Source: Synechococcus sp. AG-679-D13
GTDB taxonomy: Bacteria > Cyanobacteriota > Cyanobacteriia > PCC-6307 > Cyanobiaceae
Length of the DNA stretch: 32,920 nt
Direction: 5' to 3'
NCBI GenBank assembly: GCA_003210735.1
Contig: QCUM01000024.1
Span: forward strand, 1 to 32,920
Shown piece after piece: positions 16,744 through 23,331 of the stretch. The notes below the pieces were generated by a model. The model saw only the letters and a program-made list of their open reading frames with translations, was not told the origin of the DNA and searched no databases. The position numbers and the translations under genes are program-made. How positions within the stretch are numbered: the stretch's first letter is position 1; each line of letters starts with the position of its first letter.

Positions 16744-17343
16744 TTAGATGAACTCCAAATTGCTGGGAGTCAGGTCAGGACTGCCTTTGAGGATGGCAAT
16801 GATTCCACCTTCGCCAAAGCCTTTTTTAGCTCCATTTTCTTTGAAGTAGAGACCTCCTTTCTTCTGGTCATAGAGGAAATCGAAGTCTTGCTTGGCGAGT
16901 TTCTTTTTGACCTTTTTCTTGTTCTTGCCAATAGCGAAGGTGGCAGAGCTATCGATGCCGAAGCTATCGGTATCGATTTCTAGGGTATCGGTTGAGGGGC
17001 TGAAGTTAGTTATTTTGTCGGCGAACTTGTTTTGGAATTTTGAAGGCTCTTTGATTAAAGTGCTGTCCTCGTCAGAATTGTTTTTGCTTTGGGGACTTAC
17101 GACCTTTCTTAAAGATAACTTAAACTCAATTTCTGCGTTCAAGTTGTTGTGCTCAGACCATGTTTGGAGTTGTGTATCGTTATTTCCATCAATGGCTTGA
17201 GGGTTGATTGCCGCCAGCATTTCTATGTCAGCCCATGAGCCATCTTTTAAGAGAGCTCCATTTATAAATCCTGTTTCGAGTGAGAATGTTGGCGCTTGAA
17301 ATAAGCTTTTATTGTCTTCTAGATTTTCGATGCTCCACGCCAT
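16744..17343 (-). CDS. 5'-truncated relative of the secreted calcium-domain protein
   Basis: The ATG-started frame gives 199 residues. The last about 95 (KITNFSPSTDTLEID to GIIAILKGSPDLT) are nearly identical to the C-terminal domain of the neighbouring 387-residue protein. The first about 100 (AWSIENLEDNKSLFQAPT and onward) do not match that neighbour's N-terminal domain, so this is a different protein sharing a tail. The same frame stays open for 72 further codons upstream with protein-like content but no ATG, GTG or TTG. I therefore read this as a gene that lost its 5' end, or was joined to it by rearrangement. A product could start at this ATG, but no ribosome binding site is obvious. The shared tail suggests type I export. 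Confidence 0.55.
   Translation of the reverse strand: MAWSIENLEDNKSLFQAPTFSLETGFINGALLKDGSWADIEMLAAINPQAIDGNNDTQLQTWSEHNNLNAEIEFKLSLRKVVSPQSKNNSDEDSTLIKEPSKFQNKFADKITNFSPSTDTLEIDTDSFGIDSSATFAIGKNKKKVKKKLAKQDFDFLYDQKKGGLYFKENGAKKGFGEGGIIAILKGSPDLTPSNLEFI
16829..16968. repeat. 140-bp identical repeat, copy 2
   Basis: Direct repeat of 15487-15626, inside the C-terminal domain of the truncated gene. Identity includes all synonymous positions, pointing to recent duplication or gene conversion. Confidence 0.9.
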
Positions 17344-17559
17344 TGTGATTTTGTCATTTTCTGTCTCTGCTGCTATGGGGACCCAGCCAGTATCACCAAG
17401 ATTGTATCCATCTGGATCTGTTTTGCTTTGGGAATAAGACGCTCCAGTTAATCGGATTTCTTTTCCATCATGTTTCGCGAATATCGTGTTTCCTTGGTAG
17501 TAAAGCTCTGTATTTCCATCTTTTTCTATAAGCTTTATCCTGACTTTGAATTGCTTTGA
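17344..17559 (-). pseudogene. Start-less upstream coding remnant of the truncated gene
   Basis: Seventy-two sense codons continue the downstream frame up to a TAA at 17560-17562. They read as plausible protein: KLIEKDGNTELYYQGNTIF, then HDGKEIRLTGASYSQSKTD and DTGWVPIAAETENDKIT. No usual start codon occurs in them. This is the main evidence that the neighbouring ORF is the 3' part of a longer, broken gene rather than a complete one. Confidence 0.55.
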
Positions 17560-17656
17560 TTAATTATATCATTCGTTAATGGCTCTTTGCTTCTATGCTA
17601 ATTCCGCATAATCCCTAAGCCACCTCTCAAGCGACTCTCCGTTCTGCTCCGCTAGC

Positions 17657-19051
17657 TCAATCTCTCTCCACCCCATCCCCGCAGCGGATCCTTTGTCGGT
17701 CGAGTTTGCGTTGAATGTGCGGTGTGATCCCGAGTTCGGCGGAGTCCCAGAGGCGATCCATTTCTCGGGTGAAGTGTTTGGCGAGTTGGGGTGAGTGGAT
17801 CACCAGCAGTGTTTCGTCGTTGGTATGAGCAGCAGAGGGCGACCAATTGAAGGATCCCGTGATCACTTTGCGCTTGTCGATCACGGCGAACTTGTGATGG
17901 AGCTTGTCACCGCGTGCCAGGCGTGGTGTTCCTACACCGTGCAATGGAATCTCAAATGGCTGGTTGTCTGGTTCGATTTTGCAGTTTCGATCCGGTAAAG
18001 CCATCCCAAGCAAATCGAGCACTTCGGAATAGAACCGACTGGCAAAACTGCGATCAGCCAGGAGTCGAATCTTGACCCCCGCTTCTGCTCTCACCTGCAG
18101 GACATCAGCAAGTTGCTGTGCTGAAAAGACGAACAACGCCATGTCGATGTGTTGTTTGGCTGAGCTGAGAAGTGTGCTGAGCCAGTTCAGTCCATTGTTG
18201 GGATCATGTTTGGAATGGGGTGTGAATAGCACCTCCACCTCACTGTTTCCCACTCTTGTGCGCTGGACTCCACTGGAGTGCTTGCCACGTCCAAATCGAC
18301 TGTCTTTTTCTCCTCCAGGGCCATCGCCCCAGAGTTGTTCGAATTCCACGCGAAAAATGTTGGCCAGTTCTGCACTGTTCAAGCGCAGCAGGTGATTCAC
18401 GTTGCCGCGGCTCTTGCTGGCATCAGCGTCGCCATGGATCCCTGAGCTGGTGAAGTTGGCGCTTCCGGTGATCACGATGGCCTGGTCAAGGATCAAAAAT
18501 TTGTGGTGCATGAGACCACTGCCGCGGCTGCCGTCCTCCGTGTCGTCCAGAAGCGGAACTCTGGCCTCCTTCAGCAGCGCAACGGCATCACCTTGATGGG
18601 CCTCATCAGGGGTTGTGATTCCATCGCCGTTGGCATCAGCCAGCCGGTTCAGCCGGTTCCAGCGATGCCGCTGATGCTTCGGCAGATGGCTGACCTGCTG
18701 CTCACTCCAGGGTGTGCTGTAGGTGTTCTCGAGCACGATTTGCACCCTCACCCCACGCCGTTGCGCCCGGATGAAAGCCACGGCAACCCGCGGCAGCGTC
18801 AGCTCCTGAACCGCCATTTGCACGCTTTGTTCGGCTGCATCAATGGCTCTGATCAGGAACTGTTCCAGGTCATCGCCGTTGCGCCACTCGTCTGTCAGCG
18901 GTGAGTGATAGCGACTGCCATTGCGGTGATTGAATGCAACGTCGATCCCTACGGCATTCGCGAGATCAGGTGCAGAAGCCCCGAGCAACCTCCCCGGTTG
19001 GCTGCAGCCACAGCAGAGGGTCAGGGCCAGGAACAGTGGGAGCGATCTCAA
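17657..19051 (-). CDS. Phospholipase D-like lipoprotein with two HKD motifs
   Basis: A 464-residue member of the phospholipase D superfamily, which includes phosphodiesterases and nucleases acting through a covalent phosphohistidine. Both catalytic motifs are intact: HHKFLILD (H182, K184, D189) followed by GSANFTSSG, and HHKFAVID (H385, K387, D392) followed by GSFNWSPSA. The N-terminus (FLALTLCCGCSQP) is a lipoprotein-type signal, so the enzyme is probably anchored outside the inner membrane. Between strand one and HKD1 lies DANGDGITTPDE (139-150), an EF-hand-type calcium loop not usual for the family. Substrate (lipid or nucleic acid) cannot be told. The last about 16 codons are duplicated 1 kb downstream. 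Confidence 0.88.
   Translation of the reverse strand: MRSLPLFLALTLCCGCSQPGRLLGASAPDLANAVGIDVAFNHRNGSRYHSPLTDEWRNGDDLEQFLIRAIDAAEQSVQMAVQELTLPRVAVAFIRAQRRGVRVQIVLENTYSTPWSEQQVSHLPKHQRHRWNRLNRLADANGDGITTPDEAHQGDAVALLKEARVPLLDDTEDGSRGSGLMHHKFLILDQAIVITGSANFTSSGIHGDADASKSRGNVNHLLRLNSAELANIFRVEFEQLWGDGPGGEKDSRFGRGKHSSGVQRTRVGNSEVEVLFTPHSKHDPNNGLNWLSTLLSSAKQHIDMALFVFSAQQLADVLQVRAEAGVKIRLLADRSFASRFYSEVLDLLGMALPDRNCKIEPDNQPFEIPLHGVGTPRLARGDKLHHKFAVIDKRKVITGSFNWSPSAAHTNDETLLVIHSPQLAKHFTREMDRLWDSAELGITPHIQRKLDRQRIRCGDGVERD
17664..17709. repeat. 46-bp direct repeat, copy B (inside phospholipase 3' end)
   Basis: Encodes KLDRQRIRCGDGVER at the phospholipase C-terminus. Identical to 16665-16710, start-to-start distance 999 bp. 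The C-terminal IQRKLDRQRIRC looks native to the gene, so this copy is likely the original and copy A the duplicate. Confidence 0.92.
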
Positions 19052-19116
19052 CTGCCTTGCGACAAAGCGATTGCTTTCAGTGTTCCCCTTGATTCAGCGA
19101 TTGCTCTGGGATTCCG

Positions 19117-19323
19117 TCAGTGCGGCATCTCAGACGTTTTGAGCATGGCAATGAACCACAGGCCGCTGAGGAGCAGTGCGGTCAACACTCCTGAGCTGAT
19201 CCCGAAACGGTTGATCACGATAGGAACAACAATCGGAAACATCATTGCCCCCGCAAGGGGGGTGATGGCGACCAAGAATCGCAGTTTTGCGGGTGCTTTG
19301 CTTTCGGAGGACTTCAGAACCAC
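19117..19323 (-). CDS. Small two-helix membrane protein
   Basis: A 68-residue protein with a short charged N-terminus and two hydrophobic segments (about 15-37, LRFLVAITPLAGAMMFPIVV, and about 43-60, SSGVLTALLLSGLWFIAML). It starts at GTG (19321-19323), which overlaps the end of the upstream DUF4912 gene by 10 bp, so translation is probably coupled. I do not recognise the family. Being in the same transcript as the DUF4912 protein suggests, but does not show, a joint role. Confidence 0.68.
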   Translation of the reverse strand: MVLKSSESKAPAKLRFLVAITPLAGAMMFPIVVPIVINRFGISSGVLTALLLSGLWFIAMLKTSEMPH

Positions 19324-20450
19324 TCGAGGCGGGCTTCGCTGGCGGGATTGCTGTTGTCTTCCGGCGTCTGGCGCTCGAAGTTGAGTGTGATGTTGCGCGT
19401 TTGTTCGCCATCTGCAGCTGTGGCTTCGATGGCATACATCTGCTCGCCATCCCGGAAGGGAACCTGAATGCGGAAGGTGCCATCGTTGGAGAGAGGCACG
19501 TCCTCACCACCGATGGTGAGACGGGCCGATGGATCTGTGGCTCCGTAGACGATCAGTTCCGCATCAGCCACAAGCCAGAAGGAGCGTTGGCGTGACTGCA
19601 CACCGCCGATTCCGGATTCGTTGCGGCCGCTGGCCCAGAGGCCGATGCCCGAGTCGCTCATGCCGAAGCGATCGAGATCTGAGTTGCTTCCTTCCTGGAA
19701 TTCCTCAGAACCGACCCGGCGACGACGGAACTGCACCGTTGCGCTCTGATAAAGCCTTTCATGCAATCCGCTGTTGTTGTTGGCTTCCGCGGGAGGCATT
19801 GGTGCGGGCTCAGCGGGAGCGGGAGCAGCGTCGAGGCTGAAGGGAACGAACTGATCCATGATCTGCTCACTCGGATGCAGCGCAGGAACGCGAGCAATCG
19901 AGGAGAACGCCAGCGACATCCAGGTGCTGCCGATCCGGTAGCCGAGTTCGACGCGATAGTCGCGGTCGCACAAGGGAACGGGGAGATACCACTCCGTGCT
20001 GTGGCTATCGACAGGAACTTCCTGAAGCGTGTGGGGGTGGGCACTGCCGTCCTGCATTCCGGTCACATCGGCCAGGCGCAGACAAAGTCGGCTTGCTCCC
20101 TGCTTCTGTGCCGATTTTCGGTCGCTTTCAGAAATCTCCCAGAACACATACGCCCACTGGGGATCACGGGGTAGGAATACCACTCGGGTATTGCTGCTCT
20201 CAACCACGGGAGCACTCAGCTCCGATTCGATGGACTTGAGGTCGCCGTTGCGTTTTTCCTGGCGCTCGGCCACTTCGCCGACCAGGGCCTCTTTGCTCTT
20301 GCGGCTGTACAGCGGCACTCCCAGATCACTGGCGATCTGACGCAGCTGACGCAAGGTCAGACGTGCCAGGGATGACAGGGATTGGGTCACGTCCGCACTC
20401 CAGGATTGCTTCGGGATCAATTCTGCGCCCAAAAATTCTTTTTCGAACAA
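19314..20450 (-). CDS. DUF4912-domain protein with SAP/Rho-N-like start
   Basis: A 378-residue cyanobacterial-type protein. Residues about 26-62 (LARLTLRQLRQIASDLGVPL followed by KSKEALVGEV) resemble the small helical SAP/Rho-N motif that often binds nucleic acid. The DUF4912 region follows, about 85-205 (VVFLPRDPQWAYVFWEISES, CLRLADVTG, STEWYLPVPLCDRDYRVELGYR). A Pro/Ala-rich linker leads to a second beta-rich part (SFWLVADAELIVYGATDPSA, VPLSNDGTFRIQVPFRDGEQ) that also resembles DUF4912-associated sequence. No signal peptide. The function of the family is not known to me. A small membrane-protein gene overlaps its stop. Confidence 0.82.
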   Translation of the reverse strand: MFEKEFLGAELIPKQSWSADVTQSLSSLARLTLRQLRQIASDLGVPLYSRKSKEALVGEVAERQEKRNGDLKSIESELSAPVVESSNTRVVFLPRDPQWAYVFWEISESDRKSAQKQGASRLCLRLADVTGMQDGSAHPHTLQEVPVDSHSTEWYLPVPLCDRDYRVELGYRIGSTWMSLAFSSIARVPALHPSEQIMDQFVPFSLDAAPAPAEPAPMPPAEANNNSGLHERLYQSATVQFRRRRVGSEEFQEGSNSDLDRFGMSDSGIGLWASGRNESGIGGVQSRQRSFWLVADAELIVYGATDPSARLTIGGEDVPLSNDGTFRIQVPFRDGEQMYAIEATAADGEQTRNITLNFERQTPEDNSNPASEARLEWF

Positions 20451-20521
20451 TGAAGAGCCCAGGGGTCAGTGGATCCTGACCCTGAAGCACCTCTGGGGAG
20501 CTTCACCCGCTGTCTTGGCCA

Positions 20522-20550
20522 TAAAAAAAGCGGGGCTGAAGCCCCGCTTT
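20522..20550 (-). terminator. Rho-independent terminator of cpcG
   Basis: On the minus strand a stem AAAGCGGGGC / GCCCCGCTTT with a 4-nt loop is followed by a run of T. It lies 23 bp after the cpcG stop and before the DUF4912 gene, separating the two transcripts. Confidence 0.9.
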
Positions 20551-20572
20551 TGACGTTCTGGCAATCGCTGCT

Positions 20573-21361
20573 TCAGCGGCCGATGCTGCGGTACGGAACC
20601 CTGGCCATGTAGTCCATGTCTGAACTGGTTGTCCCTCCAGACATGCGTGGATTGGGAATGTCTTTGACCCAATCCATGTAGTCGGCTGGTGAACCACCTT
20701 TTTTGATTTTGGCCCGTGCCGGAACTCTCTTGGCAGGCCCGCCGCTGTAAATGATCTGGGGAAAGCCCAGGATGCCGCGGTAGTACTCGTCGTACCGGGG
20801 CGTGGTGATGTTGAAGGGAGTTTCTCCCAGTTCGCGACCAGGGAGCACCCGATTGCGTTGATAGGGGACGGTGTCGTAACCGAAGGTGTCCAGATATTCC
20901 TGGCTGTCCATCAGGACATCTATCAGCCCTTGAAGACCCTTGGTGGCGATCACGATCGACCAGGACAGCTCTTCGCCTTTGCCATTGACCTTGCGGCCGA
21001 GGATGCGCTCGCAGAGATGGCGCACAACCTTGTAGTTGCTGTTGAAGCCGTAGAACGTGCGCTTAAACGTGTCTGACAGGGTCAGGCCACGAATGAAGTC
21101 GCGAACGGTGATCTGACCGTCCTTGAGCTGGGACTCAAGGTTGACGTCGCGATCGCTCTTGAAGGCGTGAAAGAAGATCTGCCTGTAGGCACTTTCAACC
21201 ACCGTGTCGAAGTTGTCCCTGTCGTCGGCAATTTCCAGGGAGTAAGCCCTCGAGCCTTCATCTGATCCGACACGCAGGTTTGGCACACCAGTTCTCAGAG
21301 AGTTCTGGGTGATTGGTGCGTACTCCAGAAGAGGAATGGCCACGCGAGCTACAGCATCCAC
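20573..21361 (-). CDS. cpcG: Phycobilisome rod-core linker CpcG
   Basis: Connects phycocyanin rods to the allophycocyanin core of the phycobilisome on the thylakoid surface. The typical opening IPLLEYAPITQNS is present. The phycobilisome linker domain (about 35-180) contains ESAYRQIFFHAFKSDRDV, QITVRDFIRGLTLSDTFK and HLCERILGRKVNGKGEELSW. The basic C-terminal part (VPARAKIKKG) fits a core-binding tail. The listed ATG adds six residues before V-A-I-P-L-L; the family usually begins MAIPLL, so the in-frame GTG at 21343 may be the true start. It follows the bilin lyase gene by 89 bp on the same strand, with a hairpin (GGGGATC / GATCCCC, 21367-21392) between them, and has its own terminator. Confidence 0.95.
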   Translation of the reverse strand: MDAVARVAIPLLEYAPITQNSLRTGVPNLRVGSDEGSRAYSLEIADDRDNFDTVVESAYRQIFFHAFKSDRDVNLESQLKDGQITVRDFIRGLTLSDTFKRTFYGFNSNYKVVRHLCERILGRKVNGKGEELSWSIVIATKGLQGLIDVLMDSQEYLDTFGYDTVPYQRNRVLPGRELGETPFNITTPRYDEYYRGILGFPQIIYSGGPAKRVPARAKIKKGGSPADYMDWVKDIPNPRMSGGTTSSDMDYMARVPYRSIGR

Positions 21362-21450
21362 TGTCGGGGATCGTAGAAGTGGTTGATCCCCTTTCCTCAG
21401 CGGTCTGAACAGGGATTACATGCCGTAATACATGGCCTGAGTACTTGTGC

Positions 21451-22047
21451 TTACCACCCGAATGGAGCAAGTGCTTTCGAGCTGGTTGCTGGGATTTCCG
21501 GTGGAACTGAGGTGTCATCCAGTTGCCGGGTCTCCATGCAGAACGAGGCATTGTTCGACAGTCCCTGAACGGTGCTGGTGCGCAGCCGCAGATTGGGCCC
21601 GGCGAACCAGAACCGCTCCAGGGAACTCATCATTTCGTAGTCGGTGGTGAGGATCAGGCCATTCTCCGCATCCATGCGGAACTCACCGGCCACCGGAGCC
21701 TTCTCGGCGTACCCGCGATCCCGAAGAAGCAAACCGCTGCGGCCAGCTTCATCCGTCGGGATCAGGCCGAACATCGTCTGATCTTCGTGGGATTCTCCGG
21801 CCCGATCCCACGCCATCGAACCGCTCCAACGAACCCAGCAGCCGCCGACGATCCGCTCCACGGATTGATTGTTCCGCGCAGCGATTTCGGCCAATCGCTC
21901 GTCGCCCTTCTGTAATTCCTCAACAACGATGAAGGACGCACCTGCTTCCGCGCGACGGTGCAGCAGATGGTGCTGGCTGCGCTGAGAGGTCCAGCGGCCA
22001 CAGCTCAGGCGGAAAAAGCTGAGTGCATCGGCGATCTCAAGCGTCAT
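21451..22047 (-). CDS. cpcS: Phycobiliprotein chromophore lyase, CpcS/CpeS family
   Basis: A 198-residue lipocalin-like lyase that attaches phycobilins to cysteines of phycobiliproteins. Family landmarks: ALSFFRLSCGRWTSQRSQHH near the start, WVRWSGSMAWDRAGESH (about 71-87), GLLLRDRGYAEKAPVAGEF and the highly conserved ERFWFAGPNLRLRTS (about 143-157), then a NASFCMETR ending. The length is usual. Its ATG overlaps the preceding hypothetical gene by 11 bp, so the two are translationally linked. Which subunit and which bilin it serves (CpcS, CpeS or CpeU group) cannot be decided from this one sequence. Confidence 0.9.
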   Translation of the reverse strand: MTLEIADALSFFRLSCGRWTSQRSQHHLLHRRAEAGASFIVVEELQKGDERLAEIAARNNQSVERIVGGCWVRWSGSMAWDRAGESHEDQTMFGLIPTDEAGRSGLLLRDRGYAEKAPVAGEFRMDAENGLILTTDYEMMSSLERFWFAGPNLRLRTSTVQGLSNNASFCMETRQLDDTSVPPEIPATSSKALAPFGW

Positions 22048-22402
22048 CGTTGGATCCGGATTGAAGTTGATGATGGCAGCGGACCACAGCTGCGGTGATC
22101 AGATCATCGAGGGTGAGTTCAAGCGGTTGCTTGTTGAGTTGCCTCGCTAGGTCGCTGAGTTGCTGGCCCGCTCCCTCGAGTTGCAGCATCAGTGAGCGCA
22201 GAAAGGTGGGGTCTTCGACCACCAATGGCTGCTGCTCACACCATCGGCGGCGGCTGGCGGCATCGGGAAGCCCTCCGTCTTCGCTCGGCACCATGGCCCT
22301 GAAGCTGTCGAGGCAATGCACCAGCAAACGCAGGTGGTGCCGATCCAGTTGGGGCAGCAGTGTGGAGTCGATTCGTGCCACCACGTCTGGGTCGACCGCC
22401 AT
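22037..22402 (-). CDS. Hypothetical protein between sufR and cpcS (121 residues)
   Basis: A soluble, largely helical protein (IDSTLLPQLDRHHLRLLVHC, FLRSLMLQLEGAGQQLSDLA, LTLDDLITAAVVRCHHQL). No signal peptide or motif I recognise. Its ATG shares one base with the sufR stop (TGATG) and its own end overlaps the bilin-lyase start by 11 bp, so all three genes must be read from one message. The tight packing suggests a role linked to one neighbour, but the sequence gives no direct clue. Confidence 0.75.
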   Translation of the reverse strand: MAVDPDVVARIDSTLLPQLDRHHLRLLVHCLDSFRAMVPSEDGGLPDAASRRRWCEQQPLVVEDPTFLRSLMLQLEGAGQQLSDLARQLNKQPLELTLDDLITAAVVRCHHQLQSGSNDDA

Positions 22403-23043
22403 CAGCTCTCCAGGGGGGTAATCCGGAAACCGCAGGTATGACCGCCCTCCAATCTCCAGTGAACCCGTTCCACGCTGCAGTCCGGAATGGTGCGTCGGAT
22501 CAATAGAAGCTCCTGATCACATACCGCTGGAAATTCTTCGGCGATCCGTTGCAACGAACAGGTCAATTCCTGAAGTCGCCAGCTGCGCCCGTCTTCGTCA
22601 GGGTCGCAATAGGTTGCATATCCCTCTTCACGGCGAAGCTCGGCCAGTCGTTCCAACCGCTGGGGCAGTGGCTCCGCCCCAAGATGATCCCGATAGCGAA
22701 TTGCCTTGGCTTCAGTCTGTCGGTTGAGAAGCTCGTGCACCGTTTCTTCTGGCAGCGAAGCCCGCATGGATTCCAGCAGGCCCAACGCAAAGCGATCACT
22801 ACTGTCGGGGAAGCGACGACGGCCGAGGTCGGTGAGGCGCCAGCGGTTGCTTGGACGGCCCGGGCCACTGGAACAGAGACTTGACTCCACCAAGCCTGCT
22901 TCAGCCAGGCTGCGCAGCTGCCGCCTCATGGCTTGAACTGAAATGCACTGAGTTCGGGCCAGATTGCTGGCCTCGGCTTCCCCATGCTCCAGCAAAAGAG
23001 CCAACACGGCATCTCTCGTATTTGAATGGAGTGGGAGGCTCAT
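22402..23043 (-). CDS. sufR: Fe-S-sensing transcriptional repressor SufR
   Basis: A DeoR-type winged-helix regulator with a C-terminal Fe-S cluster site, known in cyanobacteria to repress the suf operon when clusters are sufficient. I chose the ATG at 23043 (MSLPLHSNTRDAVL, 213 residues); the frame opens upstream to 23109. The helix-turn-helix lies at about residues 8-65 (LARTQCISVQAMRRQLRSLA), followed by a GPGRPSNRWRLTDLG wing. The C-terminus contains Cys162, 175, 189 and 204 spaced C-x12-C-x13-C-x14-C, exactly the SufR signature, plus an extra Cys146. It is divergent from sufBCDS, sharing a 290-bp control region. Confidence 0.93.
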   Translation of the reverse strand: MSLPLHSNTRDAVLALLLEHGEAEASNLARTQCISVQAMRRQLRSLAEAGLVESSLCSSGPGRPSNRWRLTDLGRRRFPDSSDRFALGLLESMRASLPEETVHELLNRQTEAKAIRYRDHLGAEPLPQRLERLAELRREEGYATYCDPDEDGRSWRLQELTCSLQRIAEEFPAVCDQELLLIRRTIPDCSVERVHWRLEGGHTCGFRITPLES

Positions 23044-23141
23044 GGATCTCGAGTCCTGACCACACCATGGCATCGACTCTGGATCTGTCGATCTGGCAAC
23101 AGCCAACATGCGGCAGATCTGCTTGCTGACCTAGGCTGACT

Positions 23142-23168
23142 ATTAAGGAAACCGCAGGTTTCTTTAAT
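23142..23168. promoter_or_regulatory. Near-perfect inverted repeat in the sufR-sufB control region
   Basis: Arms ATTAAGGAAACC and GGTTTCTTTAAT, 11 of 12 positions pairing, around a 3-nt centre. It lies 13 bp before the ATG of a 49-codon ORF and about 100 bp from the sufR start. The size and symmetry suit a dimeric regulator. It does not match the CAAC-N6-GTTG box described for SufR, so SufR binding is a guess. Confidence 0.6.
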
Positions 23169-23181
23169 CGTCCACTCCTGC

Positions 23182-23331
23182 ATGACTGATCCTGCGCTCA
23201 AGTCGACTATCGAATGCCTGGAAGTGGTCCGCACATTCGCGGAAACTAATGCCACGCGAATCGGAATTTTGTGCTTTTCCGATTCTGGATTTGACGTCAG
23301 AACCCATCCATTTCAAAGCCGGCTGCCCTGA
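23182..23331 (+). CDS. Short ORF (49 residues) leading into sufB
   Basis: An ATG-started frame beginning MTDPALKSTIECLEVVRTFA and later RIGILCFSDSG, ending SRLP. Its TGA (23329-23331) is immediately followed by the sufB ATG at 23332. The composition is protein-like with a probable amphipathic helix and two cysteines (12 and 31). sufB itself has no good ribosome binding site, because the bases before its ATG are the last codons of this ORF, so coupled translation is likely. I do not recognise the peptide. It may be a regulatory leader peptide, a small Fe-S-related protein, or, less likely, chance. Confidence 0.5.
   Translation: MTDPALKSTIECLEVVRTFAETNATRIGILCFSDSGFDVRTHPFQSRLP
23258..23285. 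promoter_or_regulatory. Hairpin-forming inverted repeat within the sufB leader
   Basis: Perfect 9-bp arms GAATCGGAA and TTCCGATTC with a 10-nt loop, ending 46 bp before the sufB ATG and lying inside the 49-codon ORF. It could form an RNA hairpin that influences sufB translation; this is inferred from symmetry alone. Confidence 0.45.

Noticed and set aside
15402..17709. Insertion sequence or integron-like element as the source of the repeats
   Set aside because: No transposase or integrase gene, no terminal inverted repeats and no short target duplication are visible; only the direct repeats are supported.
23044..23331. Canonical SufR box CAAC-N6-GTTG
   Set aside because: CAAC occurs near 23097 and 23105, but no GTTG at the right spacing was found.
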